Assembly (NCBI GenBank): GCA_037447655.1
Contig: JBBHKE010002841.1
Span: forward strand, 98,536-162,535
Length of the DNA: 64,000 bases
Source: Zygnema cylindricum
Lineage: Eukaryota > Streptophyta > Zygnematophyceae > Zygnematales > Zygnemataceae
Direction: 5' to 3'
Of this stretch, positions 32,904-43,569 are shown piece after piece. Below the pieces are notes generated by a model. The model did not search any database and was not told where the DNA came from. It worked only from the letters and a program-made list of their open reading frames with translations. Numbering within the stretch: position 1 is the first letter of the stretch; every line of letters starts with the position of its first letter. The translations under genes were made by a program, and so were the position numbers.

Positions 32904-34099
32904 TAGTACACTATTCATTTCGCAAATCTTAGGGTACGCGACAAAGCGTCGCAAACCTGACACGTTTGTAAACACTATTCATTTCGCAAATCTAAGGGAA
33001 CGCGACAAATCGTAATTATTGGCTTTTTCATACGTCGTACATTGGTTAATTTTGTACTTTTTTTCGGTTACGAGTGGGCACGGTTAGTCGCGAGAAATCA
33101 AGTTTCGGTTAACATTTATTTTCGTAAACGCCGGTCGGTTAACGGTTCAAATTTTTGGAGCGTGACATAACCCAGTCGGGCGTCATTAACTCAGATTTTG
33201 AAAAAAAAAACGGTCCGTTTCGGTTATGTAAAATTTTGACTTTTGCGACCTCTGTCGGCGGCGCGTCCGTGGATTTAACCTGTATAAATGTACTAAATAT
33301 ACCGTACAAATATCTACGATAGTTATCGATGCCAGTTTTATCGCGACATGAACCCGATATAATATTGTTTTTTCTTCGTGATAGCACCAGTACTGATATA
33401 TCGTGCCAACATATCGATTGTCGGCAGAGGTCGCAAACGGTCAACCGAAACCGTGACCGACCGTTAACCGACCGCCCGCGCCGGATCCGGAACGGATTCA
33501 GTTGCCAAATTTTAGGGGTCGGGCGGTTACGGTCGGTTGATTCACCAGGAAAAAAAAAAAGGTCGGGTACGGTCGGTCAACCAAAAAACCAACAAAAATT
33601 AAAATTTTGTTCTGTCCCTATAATCCAACATTCTTGTACTTTGTACTCTTTGGTATCATGGAAGTACGTGACATCATGATGAGCGTCGCAAATCTGACAC
33701 TGTACTGTAGTAACGCTATTCATTTCGCAAATCTTAGGGAACGCGACAAAGCTTCGTAAATCTGACACGGTATTACACTATTCATTTCGCAAATCTTAGG
33801 CAACGCGACAAATCGTAATTATTGGCTTATTCATACGTCGTACATTATTGCAAAGTGCTAATTACACATTTTATACCGTGTTTCCACAAATATATTACAG
33901 TATTATGTCAATATCATGCGGCATGTAGTAATAATTGGTTAATAAATCAGTGAAAATCAAACTATTACGTCAATTTTCCACAACTAGTCTTAATTATTGG
34001 CGTACTCACATGTGTCAAACAGTAAATCGATAAATTGAATTGCTATTTCAGTTAGAAAAACTCGACCACAATCCAAACAAAACTTAGTCATACACTAAA

Positions 34100-34251
34100 A
34101 TGGAGAAAAACATCCTCGCTTCCCTTAATACTACAATCCAAAACAAACTTCGAAAATCAAAAAATGGTGAAATTGCTCAGTATTACCTAGTGAAGGAAAG
34201 CAGGGTCACTTCAAATTGTTGGAAAAAATTTGAGCATGTCTATGAAGTCAG
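34100..34251 (+). pseudogene. hAT transposase N-terminal relic (BED finger start), interrupted
   Basis: An ATG opens a frame whose residues about 34-50 read SRVTSNCWKKFEHVYEV. This resembles the start of a BED zinc finger (S..W..F..V), the DNA-binding domain at the N-terminus of hAT transposases. The frame is cut at 34252 by the start of a Copia-type LTR, before the zinc-ligand residues would be complete. Its position inside an element with hAT-type 8-bp duplication supports the call. The catalytic domain is absent. Confidence 0.5.
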
Positions 34252-34926
34252 TGTTGGATTATTGTCGTTTCGCGGTATTTCTGCGAAGCCTCATACCAAC
34301 ATTTAATTATTAACGTGAAGTACCACGTCATCATACGAAACGTACGATGTAAGTTTCGTGGTACTATTTTTGAAGCGTCCGCGAACGAAACATACTATTT
34401 CGTTTCGCGTGATTTTTGTTTTCATAAACAGGTGTTTCAATTTGCGTGCAGGTGTGTTCGTGAAGCGACACGTGTTTAAGTCAACGTTTGGAGTTTGTCG
34501 TTTCGAAGGAAGAAGCGTGTGCGCCTTCCTTCGTGGAACTTTCATTGAAGAGTGCACAGTCAGCTAGGGACAGACTTCGTCGCTACGCTAAGTTCTGCTT
34601 GTCTTATCTTGTTGTCTCTTAGTGCAGAGTAGCGAGTATATATAGGCGGCAGTGTACATGTGGAGAGTATCGAATTAATCGAATTAATTAATTTTATCTT
34701 ACATGATTGAATCATAGAGGATTTGATATTGGAGTAAGAGATTATTTAAAGAGGATAGAGAAGAGAGAGAAGAGAGAAGAGAGATGATGTAAAGAGGCTT
34801 CGGCCAAAAATACTTATAATTCTTTTTGGCTGAATATTCCTTTTGTCTTTTATGAGCTTCCGCTGTGTAAATGATTTATGTTTTGTGAATTATTTTGAGT
34901 GAATTTCTTTTGCTCAATATCCTACA
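34252..34926 (+). mobile_element. Copia-type 5' LTR
   Basis: Starts TGTTGGATTATTG and ends CCTACA, the usual TG..CA form of Copia LTRs. A TATA box (GTATATATAGG) lies near 34639. The following ATTGGAATAC could be a decayed tRNA primer-binding site. The 3' LTR is not present, so the right boundary of the retrotransposon is lost. Confidence 0.6.
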
Positions 34927-34946
34927 ATTGGAATACTCCTTCCCCC

Positions 34947-35715
34947 ATGTCGACTTCGGAGAGAGCAAGAGAGTTCAGTTTTTCGGGTTCTCAATTTGAG
35001 GAGACTCGGAATACGGAGAGAAAATTTGAGGAGATGTTTGATACATTAATGAGATATGCAGATTCACGATTTCAAACTCAATCTAGTGAGAAAAGAGAAT
35101 TTGCTTCATTTCAGGCTGCTGATCCATTTAGTGGAGGAGCTAATGAGAGTGAGATAAAAGAGAGAATTAGGAAAGGTAAAGCAAAGATAGAGGAAGATTC
35201 AGATTTTGAAAGAGGCATTGGATAATGAAGATGATTATAATATGTCAGGGAAATCCGTGGCCTTTAATGGCACCAATTATGCGGTTGGGAAGAAATTTAT
35301 TTCAAATCAACTTATTCTCAAGAGGCTTTGGAGGATTGTCAATGGAGAGGAGAAGATGCCAACGGAGAGCAAGGCACGTGCTCAATGGAGGTTGAAGGAT
35401 ATTGTGGCAATGACCAGTTTGATGAAGAATTGCACTTCTTCCGTGTTTGATCATTTCCTTGCTCACGGTACGGCCCATGAGTGTTGGCAAGCACTTGAGG
35501 AGCAATATGAGAAAGGTGTTGGGAACAAAGGTCAATATGTTTATACCGATTTTATGAATTTTAAAATCAAGTCAAATGAATTGATGGATGATGCCGTGAA
35601 ACGCTTCAATATTATACTCGAGCAATTACTCAACAATGCCCGAGTTATTTTGGATGCAGATAAATTAAGTGTGTTTCTTAACGCTTTGCCAGACAAGCTT
35701 TCGCATCTTACGTAC
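34947..35715 (+). pseudogene. Copia gag (UBN2-like) fragment, frameshifted and truncated
   Basis: A frame from ATG 34947 (MSTSERAREF) runs to a stop near 35225. Reading continues in another frame from about 35206 with FNGTNYAVGKK, LKRLWRIVNGEE, AQWRLKDIVAM, HECWQALEEQYE and FLNALPDKLS, the pattern of the Ty1/Copia gag-polypeptide domain. One frameshift separates the halves. Similarity ends at about 35715, where MITE-like sequence takes over. No protease, integrase or reverse transcriptase follows. Confidence 0.75.
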
Positions 35716-36306
35716 AAACTGTACCGTATTAACGAAAAAAGTAAAAAAAATGATTTAATACATGCCGTTATGTTGTACCTACGTTTTCACAAATCGCGTA
35801 GTGCAAACGTCATAATGACGTAAAACTGTACGTTTTGACAGAATGTGTTTTTACAAACCGCGTAGTGAAAACGTCATAGTACTTTGTACTCTTTGGTATG
35901 GTTGAAGTACGTGACATCATGATTAACGTCGCAAATATGACACGGTACTGTAGTAACGCTATTCATTTCGCAAATCACAGGGAACGCGAGAAAAGGTCGC
36001 AAATTTGACACGGTAATAACACTATTCATTTTGCAAATCTTAAGGAACGCGACAAATCGTAATTATTGGCTTATTCATACGTCGTACATTGGTTAATTTT
36101 GTACTTTTTCGGTTACGAGCGGGCAAGGTTAGTCGCGAGAAATCGAGATTTGGTTAATATTTAATTTGGTAAACGTTGGTACGTTAACGGTTAACAATTT
36201 TGGAGCGTGACATAACCCGGTCGGGCGTCGGTTACTCAGATTTTGAAAAAAAAACGGTCTGTTTCGGTTATGTAAAATTTTGACTTTTACGACCTCTGCT
36301 TCGAGG

Positions 36307-36661
36307 AAAGCTTTATATAGGCGGTGTGTCTGTCTTGGATTTTTTGTCTTGGTTTTTTTATGTCTGTCCGCAGTACGGACCGCTGTACCGCTGGCACAAT
36401 GTAGCGTTGTCGTCCGTCGCAGTACGGATCGCCGTACCGTTGGCACAATGTTACGCTAACAGACTGCCATACAGTTAGCACAATGTTACGTTGCCGTCAA
36501 TTGACACTACAAACGACTACAGAAAAAGGTACAAGACCATTCAAAGGAAAAGGTACGAGAGTTCGTTTTTGTAACGGGCATGAAAAACGGGCATGATAAA
36601 CTAGACAGGGTACATGCCCGTGTAACGAGCGTTGATTTACTTGTTAGAGTAAATAACGCTA
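36307..36661. repeat. left arm of a long foldback
   Basis: Inverted against 37449-37835: both arms carry CACCGCCTATATA (complemented here), the GGCACAATGT/ACATTGTGCC repeats, and CATGCCCGT blocks. Sub-repeats of about 35-50 bp occur within the arm. Confidence 0.75.
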
Positions 36662-37448
36662 AGGGTGAAATTCCATTAGTATATTCTGTTATTGTTCGGC
36701 CAACATTACATAATGCTACAATTTGAACGGAGTTCCATTGTACAGCCAACATTACATAATGGTACAATTTGAACGAAGTTCCATTGCACAAAGTGTGTAA
36801 TCCACGTGTTAGGAGAAGAGTGGTGCGACATAACTACAGACCTGATATTGAAAATCGTCAATGATTTTCACACCGACCAAAAATCTCGATTTGCGTACCA
36901 TGTACATGCGTACCAGGTCATCGTGCAACACAACTTGTGTACTCTTTGCAGACGTCTTATCGGGTACCACCTCATTTTTTTAAGGTTCCTGGTTTTCCGC
37001 GTGACGAATTGTTTTTACACGTGACGAATGAGCGCTACTAGAAATTGTGTGACGAATGGGTACAATAGCGTGACAAAGTGCGTTACATGATTTCGTTTGT
37101 ATTTGTTGTTGGATTTTTGAATGCGTATCTTGTGTGCGTAATTTTTTTATTTTTGTTGGTTGCCATTTTGACACGTATGCTCGGTATCTAACGTATCGCG
37201 GCTCAAATTTTTCTATAATTGGGGATGTAACTCGCTAGGTACATCACCAATTACAAAAATTTTCGAAGCGAATGCTTCGCGAGAAAATATCCAACGGTAA
37301 TTGTTAACTCCCAAAATTTTGCAGAATATTGACAAGATTCTCTGTAATGTTGTTTTCTGGATAAAAACAAAATAAGAGGTACGTTATATTACGGAGAGGT
37401 CCGAATATCTGTAAACAACCTCACTTTTCGTCTAATGGAAATTCACTC
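36662..37448. mobile_element. TA-flanked inverted-repeat element, family X copy 2
   Basis: Ends AGGGTGAAATTCCATTAG and the complement of GAGTGAATTTCCATTAG, with TA at 36660-36661 and 37449-37450. It is an uninterrupted copy of the element at 971-2962 and sits in the loop of the foldback. Confidence 0.75.
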
Positions 37449-37857
37449 TAATTCGGTGCCTTTTTTTATAATTTACAAGTAAATCAACGCTCGCTACGCG
37501 GGCATGTACCCTGTCCAGTTTATCATGCCCGTTACCAAAAACGAACACCCATACCTTTTCCATTTATGGCCCCGTACCTTTTCATGTAGTCGTTCGTAGA
37601 GTCAGTTGACAACAACGTTACATTGTGCCAGCGGAACGACGGTCTATACTGTTGACCGACGGCACCGTTACATTGTGCCAGCGGTACAGCGATCCGTATT
37701 GCGGACGGACGACAACGTTACATTGTGCTAGCGGTACGGCTGTCCGTACTGCGGACGGACAGAAAAAAACGATGACCAGAAAAAAAACGATGACAGACAC
37801 ACCGCCTATATAAGGGTTTCCAGAAAGGAGACTGAAGGTCTATAATTTATATACTGA
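37449..37857. repeat. right arm of a long foldback, with 50-bp tandem units
   Basis: The complement of 36307-36661. It contains three 50-bp units starting CATTGTGCCAGCGG at 37621, 37671 and 37721. Confidence 0.75.
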
Positions 37858-38276
37858 TTAAACCTGAAATACAATCCATAATTCTATTTTTTCCTTTAGG
37901 CCTTTGCGGGTTCTTTTTTAAATTAACATTAATAACGGAAGTACTATGCGATGTTTATAGTGTGGTGTATGGAAAGGGTTTGTCCGTACCAAAATATACT
38001 TTCTGAAATATAAATGTACAAAAAGTCATTTAATGTTATTGCGCACGCATGTGAATGTGCACTAGGGATTTCAGCGTACGAATTGTCAGATTTTGCACGC
38101 ATACATATATTGATGTAGACATCGATACGGCGGTATTTATTATTCAAAAAAACCCAAATTAGGGTTAGTGATTAATTATTATATATGTTTTTTTGATTTT
38201 TTTTTCCTAATTAGCGTTAATAACACTATTTTTTTTTACGCTATTTATTCCTTTACTCTTATAGCGATTGGCAGTG
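37858..38276. mobile_element. family E MITE, 5' truncated
   Basis: Matches 17110-17659 from TGAAATACAATCCATAATTC to the right end ATAGCGATTGGCAGTG, followed by TA. Its left end is replaced by the foldback arm. Confidence 0.75.
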
Positions 38277-38297
38277 TACTGTAGTGTAGCTACAGTA

Positions 38298-38837
38298 CAT
38301 AGCGAAACGTTATTAGTGTCAATAACTCTAATTTGGGTTCTTAAAATTTTGATTTGTTTTTTCAAATAGGATACATGATGTTAACTTTTCCTTGACGTTA
38401 ATTAAGGTACTGCACAAAATAGCGTAAAGCCCGAAAGTACAATGAAATCTAAATAGTGTGGTGTACGGTCGATGTCAGATCGTACATAAATGTACCTTTT
38501 CACGTGAAAATTTACAAAAAATGAATTAAATCAGACGCGCACGCATAGGAACGTGCGCTAAAAAAAACGGTATTAGTCTGACACGTAATTTAGTATGGTA
38601 TGTACGGATAGTTCAAATTCGTGACGGCGTACGATTTCTTATATTTTATTCTGATACATATAATAATGTGTATAATCGTACGGTGAATATTCCATTTTTG
38701 CTGTTCCCAAATTAGCATTAACGCCGAAATTAGAATACACCTTTTTTTTGAAAAATTCCAAATTCTTAATTAGCATCAAGTACGGTAAATTTTTTTCAAT
38801 ACTATTTAAATTTTGACACTAATAAAGATTCGCGGTG
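38298..38837. mobile_element. TA-flanked MITE, family F copy 2
   Basis: Starts CATAGCGAAACGTTATTAG after CTACAGTA and ends AATAAAGATTCGCGGTG before TA. The hairpin at 38463-38485 is present with one G-to-A change in an arm (GTACGGTC/GATCGTAC), which leaves a possible G-T pair. Confidence 0.85.
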
Positions 38838-38844
38838 TAGTGTA

Positions 38845-39383
38845 CACCGCGCATCGTTATTAGTGTCACGGTCACTAATTTGGGTTCTTAAAATTTTGAT
38901 TTTTTTCCAAAAATAGTATACGTGATTTTAATTTTTCCTTGACGTTAATTGAGGTTCCGTACAAATTAGCGTACAGAACGAAAGTACATTAATATGTAAA
39001 TAGTATGGTGTACTGTCGATGTCAGACCGTACATAAATGTACCTTTTTAGTTGAAAATTTTACAAAAAATGACTTAAATCGGACGCGTTCGCATAGGAAC
39101 TTGCGCTAAAAAAACGGGATTGGTCTGACATGTAAATAAGTCTGACATGTACGGATATTTAAATTTCATTACGGTGTACGATTTTTTATATTTTGTACGG
39201 ATACATATAATAATGTATATAATCGTACAGAAAATTTTCCATTTTTGCTGTTCCAAATTAGCGTTAACACTGAAATTAGAATAAACCTTTTTTTTTTTAA
39301 TTTTCAAATTCTTAATTAGCGTCAATGACGGTATATTTACTTACACACTATTTAAACTTTGACACTAATAACGATGCGCGGTG
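38845..39383. mobile_element. TA-flanked MITE, family F copy 3
   Basis: Ends CACCGCGCATCGTTATTAG and CTAATAACGATGCGCGGTG, TA on both sides, separated from the previous element by TAGTGTA only. Confidence 0.9.
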
Positions 39384-39414
39384 TAGCTACAGTACAATAG
39401 TGTACACCGCCAAT

Positions 39415-39943
39415 CGCTATTAGCGTTGTGTACGCTAATCCCGTCCCGCTTTTTTTTTGTTTTATTCTCAAATAGCGTAGTTTATTCTATTTTTTTCTTT
39501 ATTCTATTTAGGGTTATATTCAGTAGGTTGTCTCTTAAATAGAGTCGTGTACGGTCAGTGTCAGACCGTACATAAATGTACCTTTTTAAGTTAAAAATTA
39601 CAATAAATTAGTTTTAGTAATCGCGGACGCATGAGAATGTGCGTTCTAAAAAGGAAAAAAACCAGGTCGTAAAAAATCCCGCTCGCACATATTCGTCCGA
39701 CAGCCGCGTTTCGACCGTGTGAATGTACGATTTGTGTACGATTTGTCAGATTTTGTACGGAAACTTATATTAGTGTAAGCATGTTTGCGACCGACATTTG
39801 TTTTTTCAAAGATCCAAATTACCATAATCAAACAATTAGAATGTATGTTTTTTTCCAAAATTTTCAAATTCTTAAATAGCGTACACCACGGTAATTATTT
39901 GTATACGCTAATGAAACCTACACGCTAATAGCGATTGGCGGTG
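39415..39943. mobile_element. TA-flanked MITE, family B copy 3
   Basis: Nearly identical to 6532-7073 and in the same orientation. Ends CACCGCCAATCGCTATTAGC and GCTAATAGCGATTGGCGGTG, TA on both sides. Confidence 0.9.
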
Positions 39944-39945
39944 TA

Positions 39946-41061
39946 GTGTCCGTAGACCAGAAATTTGTTCGGCAGTACGGTATGACGCTGCATGGGAAGC
40001 TCTTCATTCTGTGATCCCCAATAGTTTGGCAGACCCCAAAGGTTGGTTTGGAACTTTGGATGTAGTCGTGTTTAAGGGGTCAGCGCGGGGATTTTTTGGA
40101 CCTTGCTGGTGGACTTTCTCGCGAGGTCACGAAGGGTCCAATCCGGAATGCTAAAAAATCCCCAAATTCCGTGCGGAACGTGAAGCTTTGGCAGCCGCAT
40201 TGTTTCCTGGTGCGTGGTGCCATTTTACTTGTCAAAAAACAAACCGCGCGGTTTGATGTTTGGGCAGGGAAGGAAAAAGTTTGAGTTTTTCGGTTTTCGT
40301 TCATGTAGCCTTTATTTCGTTCAAAACGTTTTTTGCTATAGCCCGAAAAAAGTAAAAATCTGAAAAAAAAATGTTAATCTATTTTTTACCGTCCATGAAC
40401 TGATCGCATGGTCAGAATATCGCGTCAAAAAGACAAAAAAGGACAGGAAGACGGAACAATGTGACGCCGCCGCCATTTCCGGCCCAATAATTGGACGAGC
40501 TGGAAACCGACAAAGTAAAAAGACAACAAAATAATATAAGTAAACGGGACATAAAATACTTGACAATGTGGTAGGCGTATTAATCGGACGGCCAAGTCAA
40601 TTTTCGTAGCTTTACGGGATTTTCGGGTTTGAAAATTACCATCCGTAGCCGACAAAATCCGCGCAGCGACTCCCAAAACGTGAAGCGTCACGCGTAAACC
40701 ATCCGCAACACGCGGTCCCAACTTTCAAGTGTGCACGAAAATTTGAATATACGGAATTTTCAAGACATCTTTTCTTCGTGTACACTGGTCGCTCTGCTAA
40801 TCCGACGGTCGCCATTGAAATGTAAAATTCTCACCTCCCGATCGGCGCTCTCAAACCGAAAACTGGACATCTGTGCACTGGAAAAAGCTGATTTTAAGTG
40901 GCGAAAAAAGCACTAACAGTAACAGCGTGACACGCGTTTCACAAAAATTCAGGACTGTGATTGAAGTTTAGGCAATTCCCAAAGCCCGCTGCGAGCAAGC
41001 AAAGAAAGGATATCTTTTCGTAAAACATGCAATCGTACTTTTCAAAACTTGCATAAAACTA
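39946..41061. other. unassigned stretch with a diverged ~80-bp repeat
   Basis: No gene recognised. Blocks near 40010-40060 (CTGTGATCCCCAATAGTTTG), 40953-41040 (CTGTGATTGAAGTTTAGG) and 41298-41375 (CTGTGATTCAAAGTTCGG) appear to be diverged copies of one segment, the last just upstream of the glycosyltransferase ATG. Confidence 0.4.
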
Positions 41062-41260
41062 CACCTTGAATCGTTATTAGCGTATAGAAATTATTAGTGT
41101 AAAGAATAAATTAGCGTTATTCATTCTAATTTAATGCCAGGAGACGTGGCAGATTATGGTCCACGTCCTTAAATAGTGTAATTTATTATATTTAAGGTAT
41201 CAATGTCAAAATTTTGGGTTGCCGATATAGCGTACATAAGGCTAATAACGATTCACGGTG
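41062..41260. mobile_element. 199-bp TA-flanked MITE, copy 2
   Basis: Ends CACCTTGAATCGTTATTAG and CTAATAACGATTCACGGTG with TA at 41060-41061 and 41261-41262. It shares GAGACGTGGCAGATTATGGT with 32705-32903. Confidence 0.9.
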
Positions 41261-41383
41261 TAGTGCGAACTGAATATTGCAAGGGAATACTTTCACTCTG
41301 TGATTCAAAGTTCGGCAAACTCCAAAGCTTATTGCAGGGACGAAGTTGCCATCCTTTTTTAAACATGCAACAAGTCTATTGCT

Positions 41384-43338
41384 ATGCAAAAACCTAAAAA
41401 CCAGCGAATCATGGCTGCAATGGCTACTTTACTTGCAAGCCATTCTGTTCTTGCATCTTCTTCCGTTTCAGTTTTGCCACGTCAACCACGTCAACGCAAT
41501 ACTTCCTCCTTTCTTTTACAAAGCTTGTTACAGAATTGGAGCTCTATTCCTCTAACAAGAAATAATTCAAATACTCGGAGACTTATTCTTAATTCAAGCT
41601 TTGCAAAGAAGTCACTGAGCTCACCAAAAAAAAGTTTGAGTTTTCGAACATTTGTACCATATTCCATTGTGAATATGACTGCCATTGGACCTTTCACTAA
41701 GTCATTAATATTAGCAATCATCCATGAAACCAGTTCAATATGGAAAGAAAAAATATCTTTTCCGAAAAAGGTACAGTTTTCTGCGCTGAAAATTGTTTGT
41801 CTCCTTGGATTCTTTATTGGACGAGAGAATCCGAGAAAAGTTCCTGTTTTGGAGGTACAAAAAGCTCTCTATAATCAAAATCTTCTGAAAATTTCCAGAG
41901 CTTCAAACACCTCTCCTTTTTTGAAATCAAAAATCAAACTTAACTGGTCAGCTTCAAGATTTGCTCTTTACGACGCCATTGGTCGAATATTTAAAATGAA
42001 AGATGAGCCCTTAACACAAAAACCACGTCTAGTTGTTGTGATTCCTGTATATACTAACAACAAAAATGCGGTCAACAATGTTTGGAGTCTCATAAATAGC
42101 CTCCAAAAGCAAACTGTACGGCCTTATCAAGTGATCCTTGTCGACGACGCCTCTCCAATTCCATGGCTTCATGAAGAATCCACACTAAATCATGTGCAAG
42201 GTCGTCATTTGTTTCCGAAAGAGCTGTCACTGAAAGAGAAAGAGAAGGAGCTTCCAGTTGACTTCACTGCTATCTTTTTGGAGAAAAATGGTGGTCCAGC
42301 TTTGGCGCGAAATTGTGGAATTCTTGAGGCAATTCGTACCTTCAACACCCAGGTGAAAATGGTGCTAAAATATTGTGCTTAATTGCACCTTTTATATTAG
42401 TTTCCTTGTTTTGTTAATTTAATTTGTTTTTATTTGTCACTAACTTCTGATGTCAACAAGGATGAGATATAGATAAAATATCGTTGTTGTTCGATTGGTC
42501 GCACATATTTTTTTTGTTTGCATTCACATCACTCACAATCTCAACCAATACTGAAAATTCAGTAGTTGATTGTGACAGAAATGGTAAGTATTTAGTTAAT
42601 GTGCAAAAAATCGGTAAAAAATTGGTTAGTACGGAGCGTGATTCAGTTCCAGTGAATCCATTTAAGTAGACCCAAAGCTACAAAAATGAACACAACTCTC
42701 CCGGTAATTATTGTAGAAAATGTGCTATTAGATTCGATTGTTTGTAGACGATTTTCTATTCATATTTTTACATGTTTTTGCCCTTTTCTGTATATTTTTG
42801 GTGATGAGATTTTTGTATACCAGATTATTTGTTTTGTCGACTCCGATTGTGTGGTGGGAGAGAGGTGGGTGGAGGTTATGGCTAAGGCTCACGCTGCAAT
42901 AGAAAATGACAAAAAAGTTGTTCCTGTCATCTTTTCCGGTAATACCAAAGCTTTTGGAAACTCCATAATCGATAAGTTCCATGACCATTTTGGAACTTTG
43001 AATGGAAGGATTCGAATGGGAGGAGGAAAAGACCTTTTGTACGGCCCTACTTGTAACCTCTCCATACGAGTATGTGATAATTTTGTTAAACACGTGGGCG
43101 CCTTCGATGTGACTTTCCCAGATCCTTCCTTTGAAGACGTTGAATTTGTATCAGGGCACAAAGAGAAGGCTACGTAATCAAACACGTGCCAGATGCTGTT
43201 GTATGGCACAAGTTTCAAAAGGGAATTTCATCTTTGTTTCGAATGTTTAAGAAATACGGGGCATCTGAGTGGTTACTTTTAGAACGCCATCCGGGATACA
43301 TGGAGGCATATGGAGCATCATATCATATACCATCTTGA
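41384..43338 (+). pseudogene. family-2 glycosyltransferase-like gene, copy 2, frameshifted
   Basis: Exon 1 (41384-42352) opens with ATG and encodes 323 residues. It starts with a Ser/Ala-rich, Arg-containing leader that could be an organelle transit peptide. VVVIPVY lies at about 216, VDDAS at about 253 and GGPALARNCG at about 302. Exon 2 begins at 42824 in phase 0 with FVDSDC. The intron (42353-42823) is half the length of that in copy 1. After EDVEF (about 43146) one T is missing relative to copy 1 (GAATTTGTATC here, GAATTTTGTATT there), so the last 60 or so codons are out of frame, although nucleotide similarity continues to the equivalent stop at 43336-43338. The N-terminus here and the C-terminus of copy 1 are the intact halves. 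Full length would be about 494 residues. A sequencing error at the T run would restore a normal gene. Confidence 0.7.
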
Positions 43339-43569
43339 GAATCTATAAGTTTGACTTCAATTGGAATGATGGAGTTGTGGAAAGTTGTTAATGAAAAAAA
43401 AATCGACTTCTAAGGATTTTGTTTTTAAACCGACTTTTTTGCTCAAGGAATAAAGGATTTTCTCAACAATCCTCAGACGCTCTTTAGCAAAATGAGGATT
43501 GGCTCACTATTGATGCTCCTCTGGCTTGTTTCAATATGCTTTGTATGTATATAATGTAGCGGTTTTGTT

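Larger units (their letters stand above)
32070..33015. repeat. 60-65-bp internal satellite of the hAT-like element
   Basis: Units read approximately AACACTATTCATTTCGCAAA followed by TCTTAGGGAACGCGACAAAG and CGTCGCAAATCTGACACGG. They occur near 32073, 32643, 32908 and 32969, with further units in the second copy at 33712, 33775, 35950 and 36019. Confidence 0.8.
31806..33254. mobile_element. hAT-like non-autonomous copy 1
   Basis: Ends CAGAGGTCGCAAACGG and the complement of CAGAGGTCGCAAAAGT. Subterminal regions are rich in GGTCGGT/ACCGACC motifs, typical of transposase-binding repeats. A roughly 60-bp internal satellite is interrupted by two TA-flanked MITEs. Confidence 0.8.
31806..36298. mobile_element. 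composite hAT-like element with perfect 8-bp target duplication
   Basis: The outer ends are CAGAGGTCGCAAA and the complement of CAGAGGTCGTAAA. The 8 bases outside are identical: CTTCGAGG at 31798-31805 and 36299-36306. Inside are two related copies, 31806-33254 and 33425-36298, each with its own pair of ends, separated by 170 bp. The inner flanks (TCGGCGGC after the first, ATTGTCGG before the second) match neither each other nor the outer duplication. It hosts MITEs, a Copia fragment and a BED-finger ORF. Confidence 0.85.
33425..36298. mobile_element. hAT-like copy 2, with transposase relic and Copia insertion
   Basis: The left 400 bp and right 230 bp match copy 1. The middle differs: it carries the BED-finger ORF start at 34100 and a Copia-type LTR beginning at 34252. 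From about 35710 to 35880 it contains family A-like MITE sequence. Confidence 0.75.
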
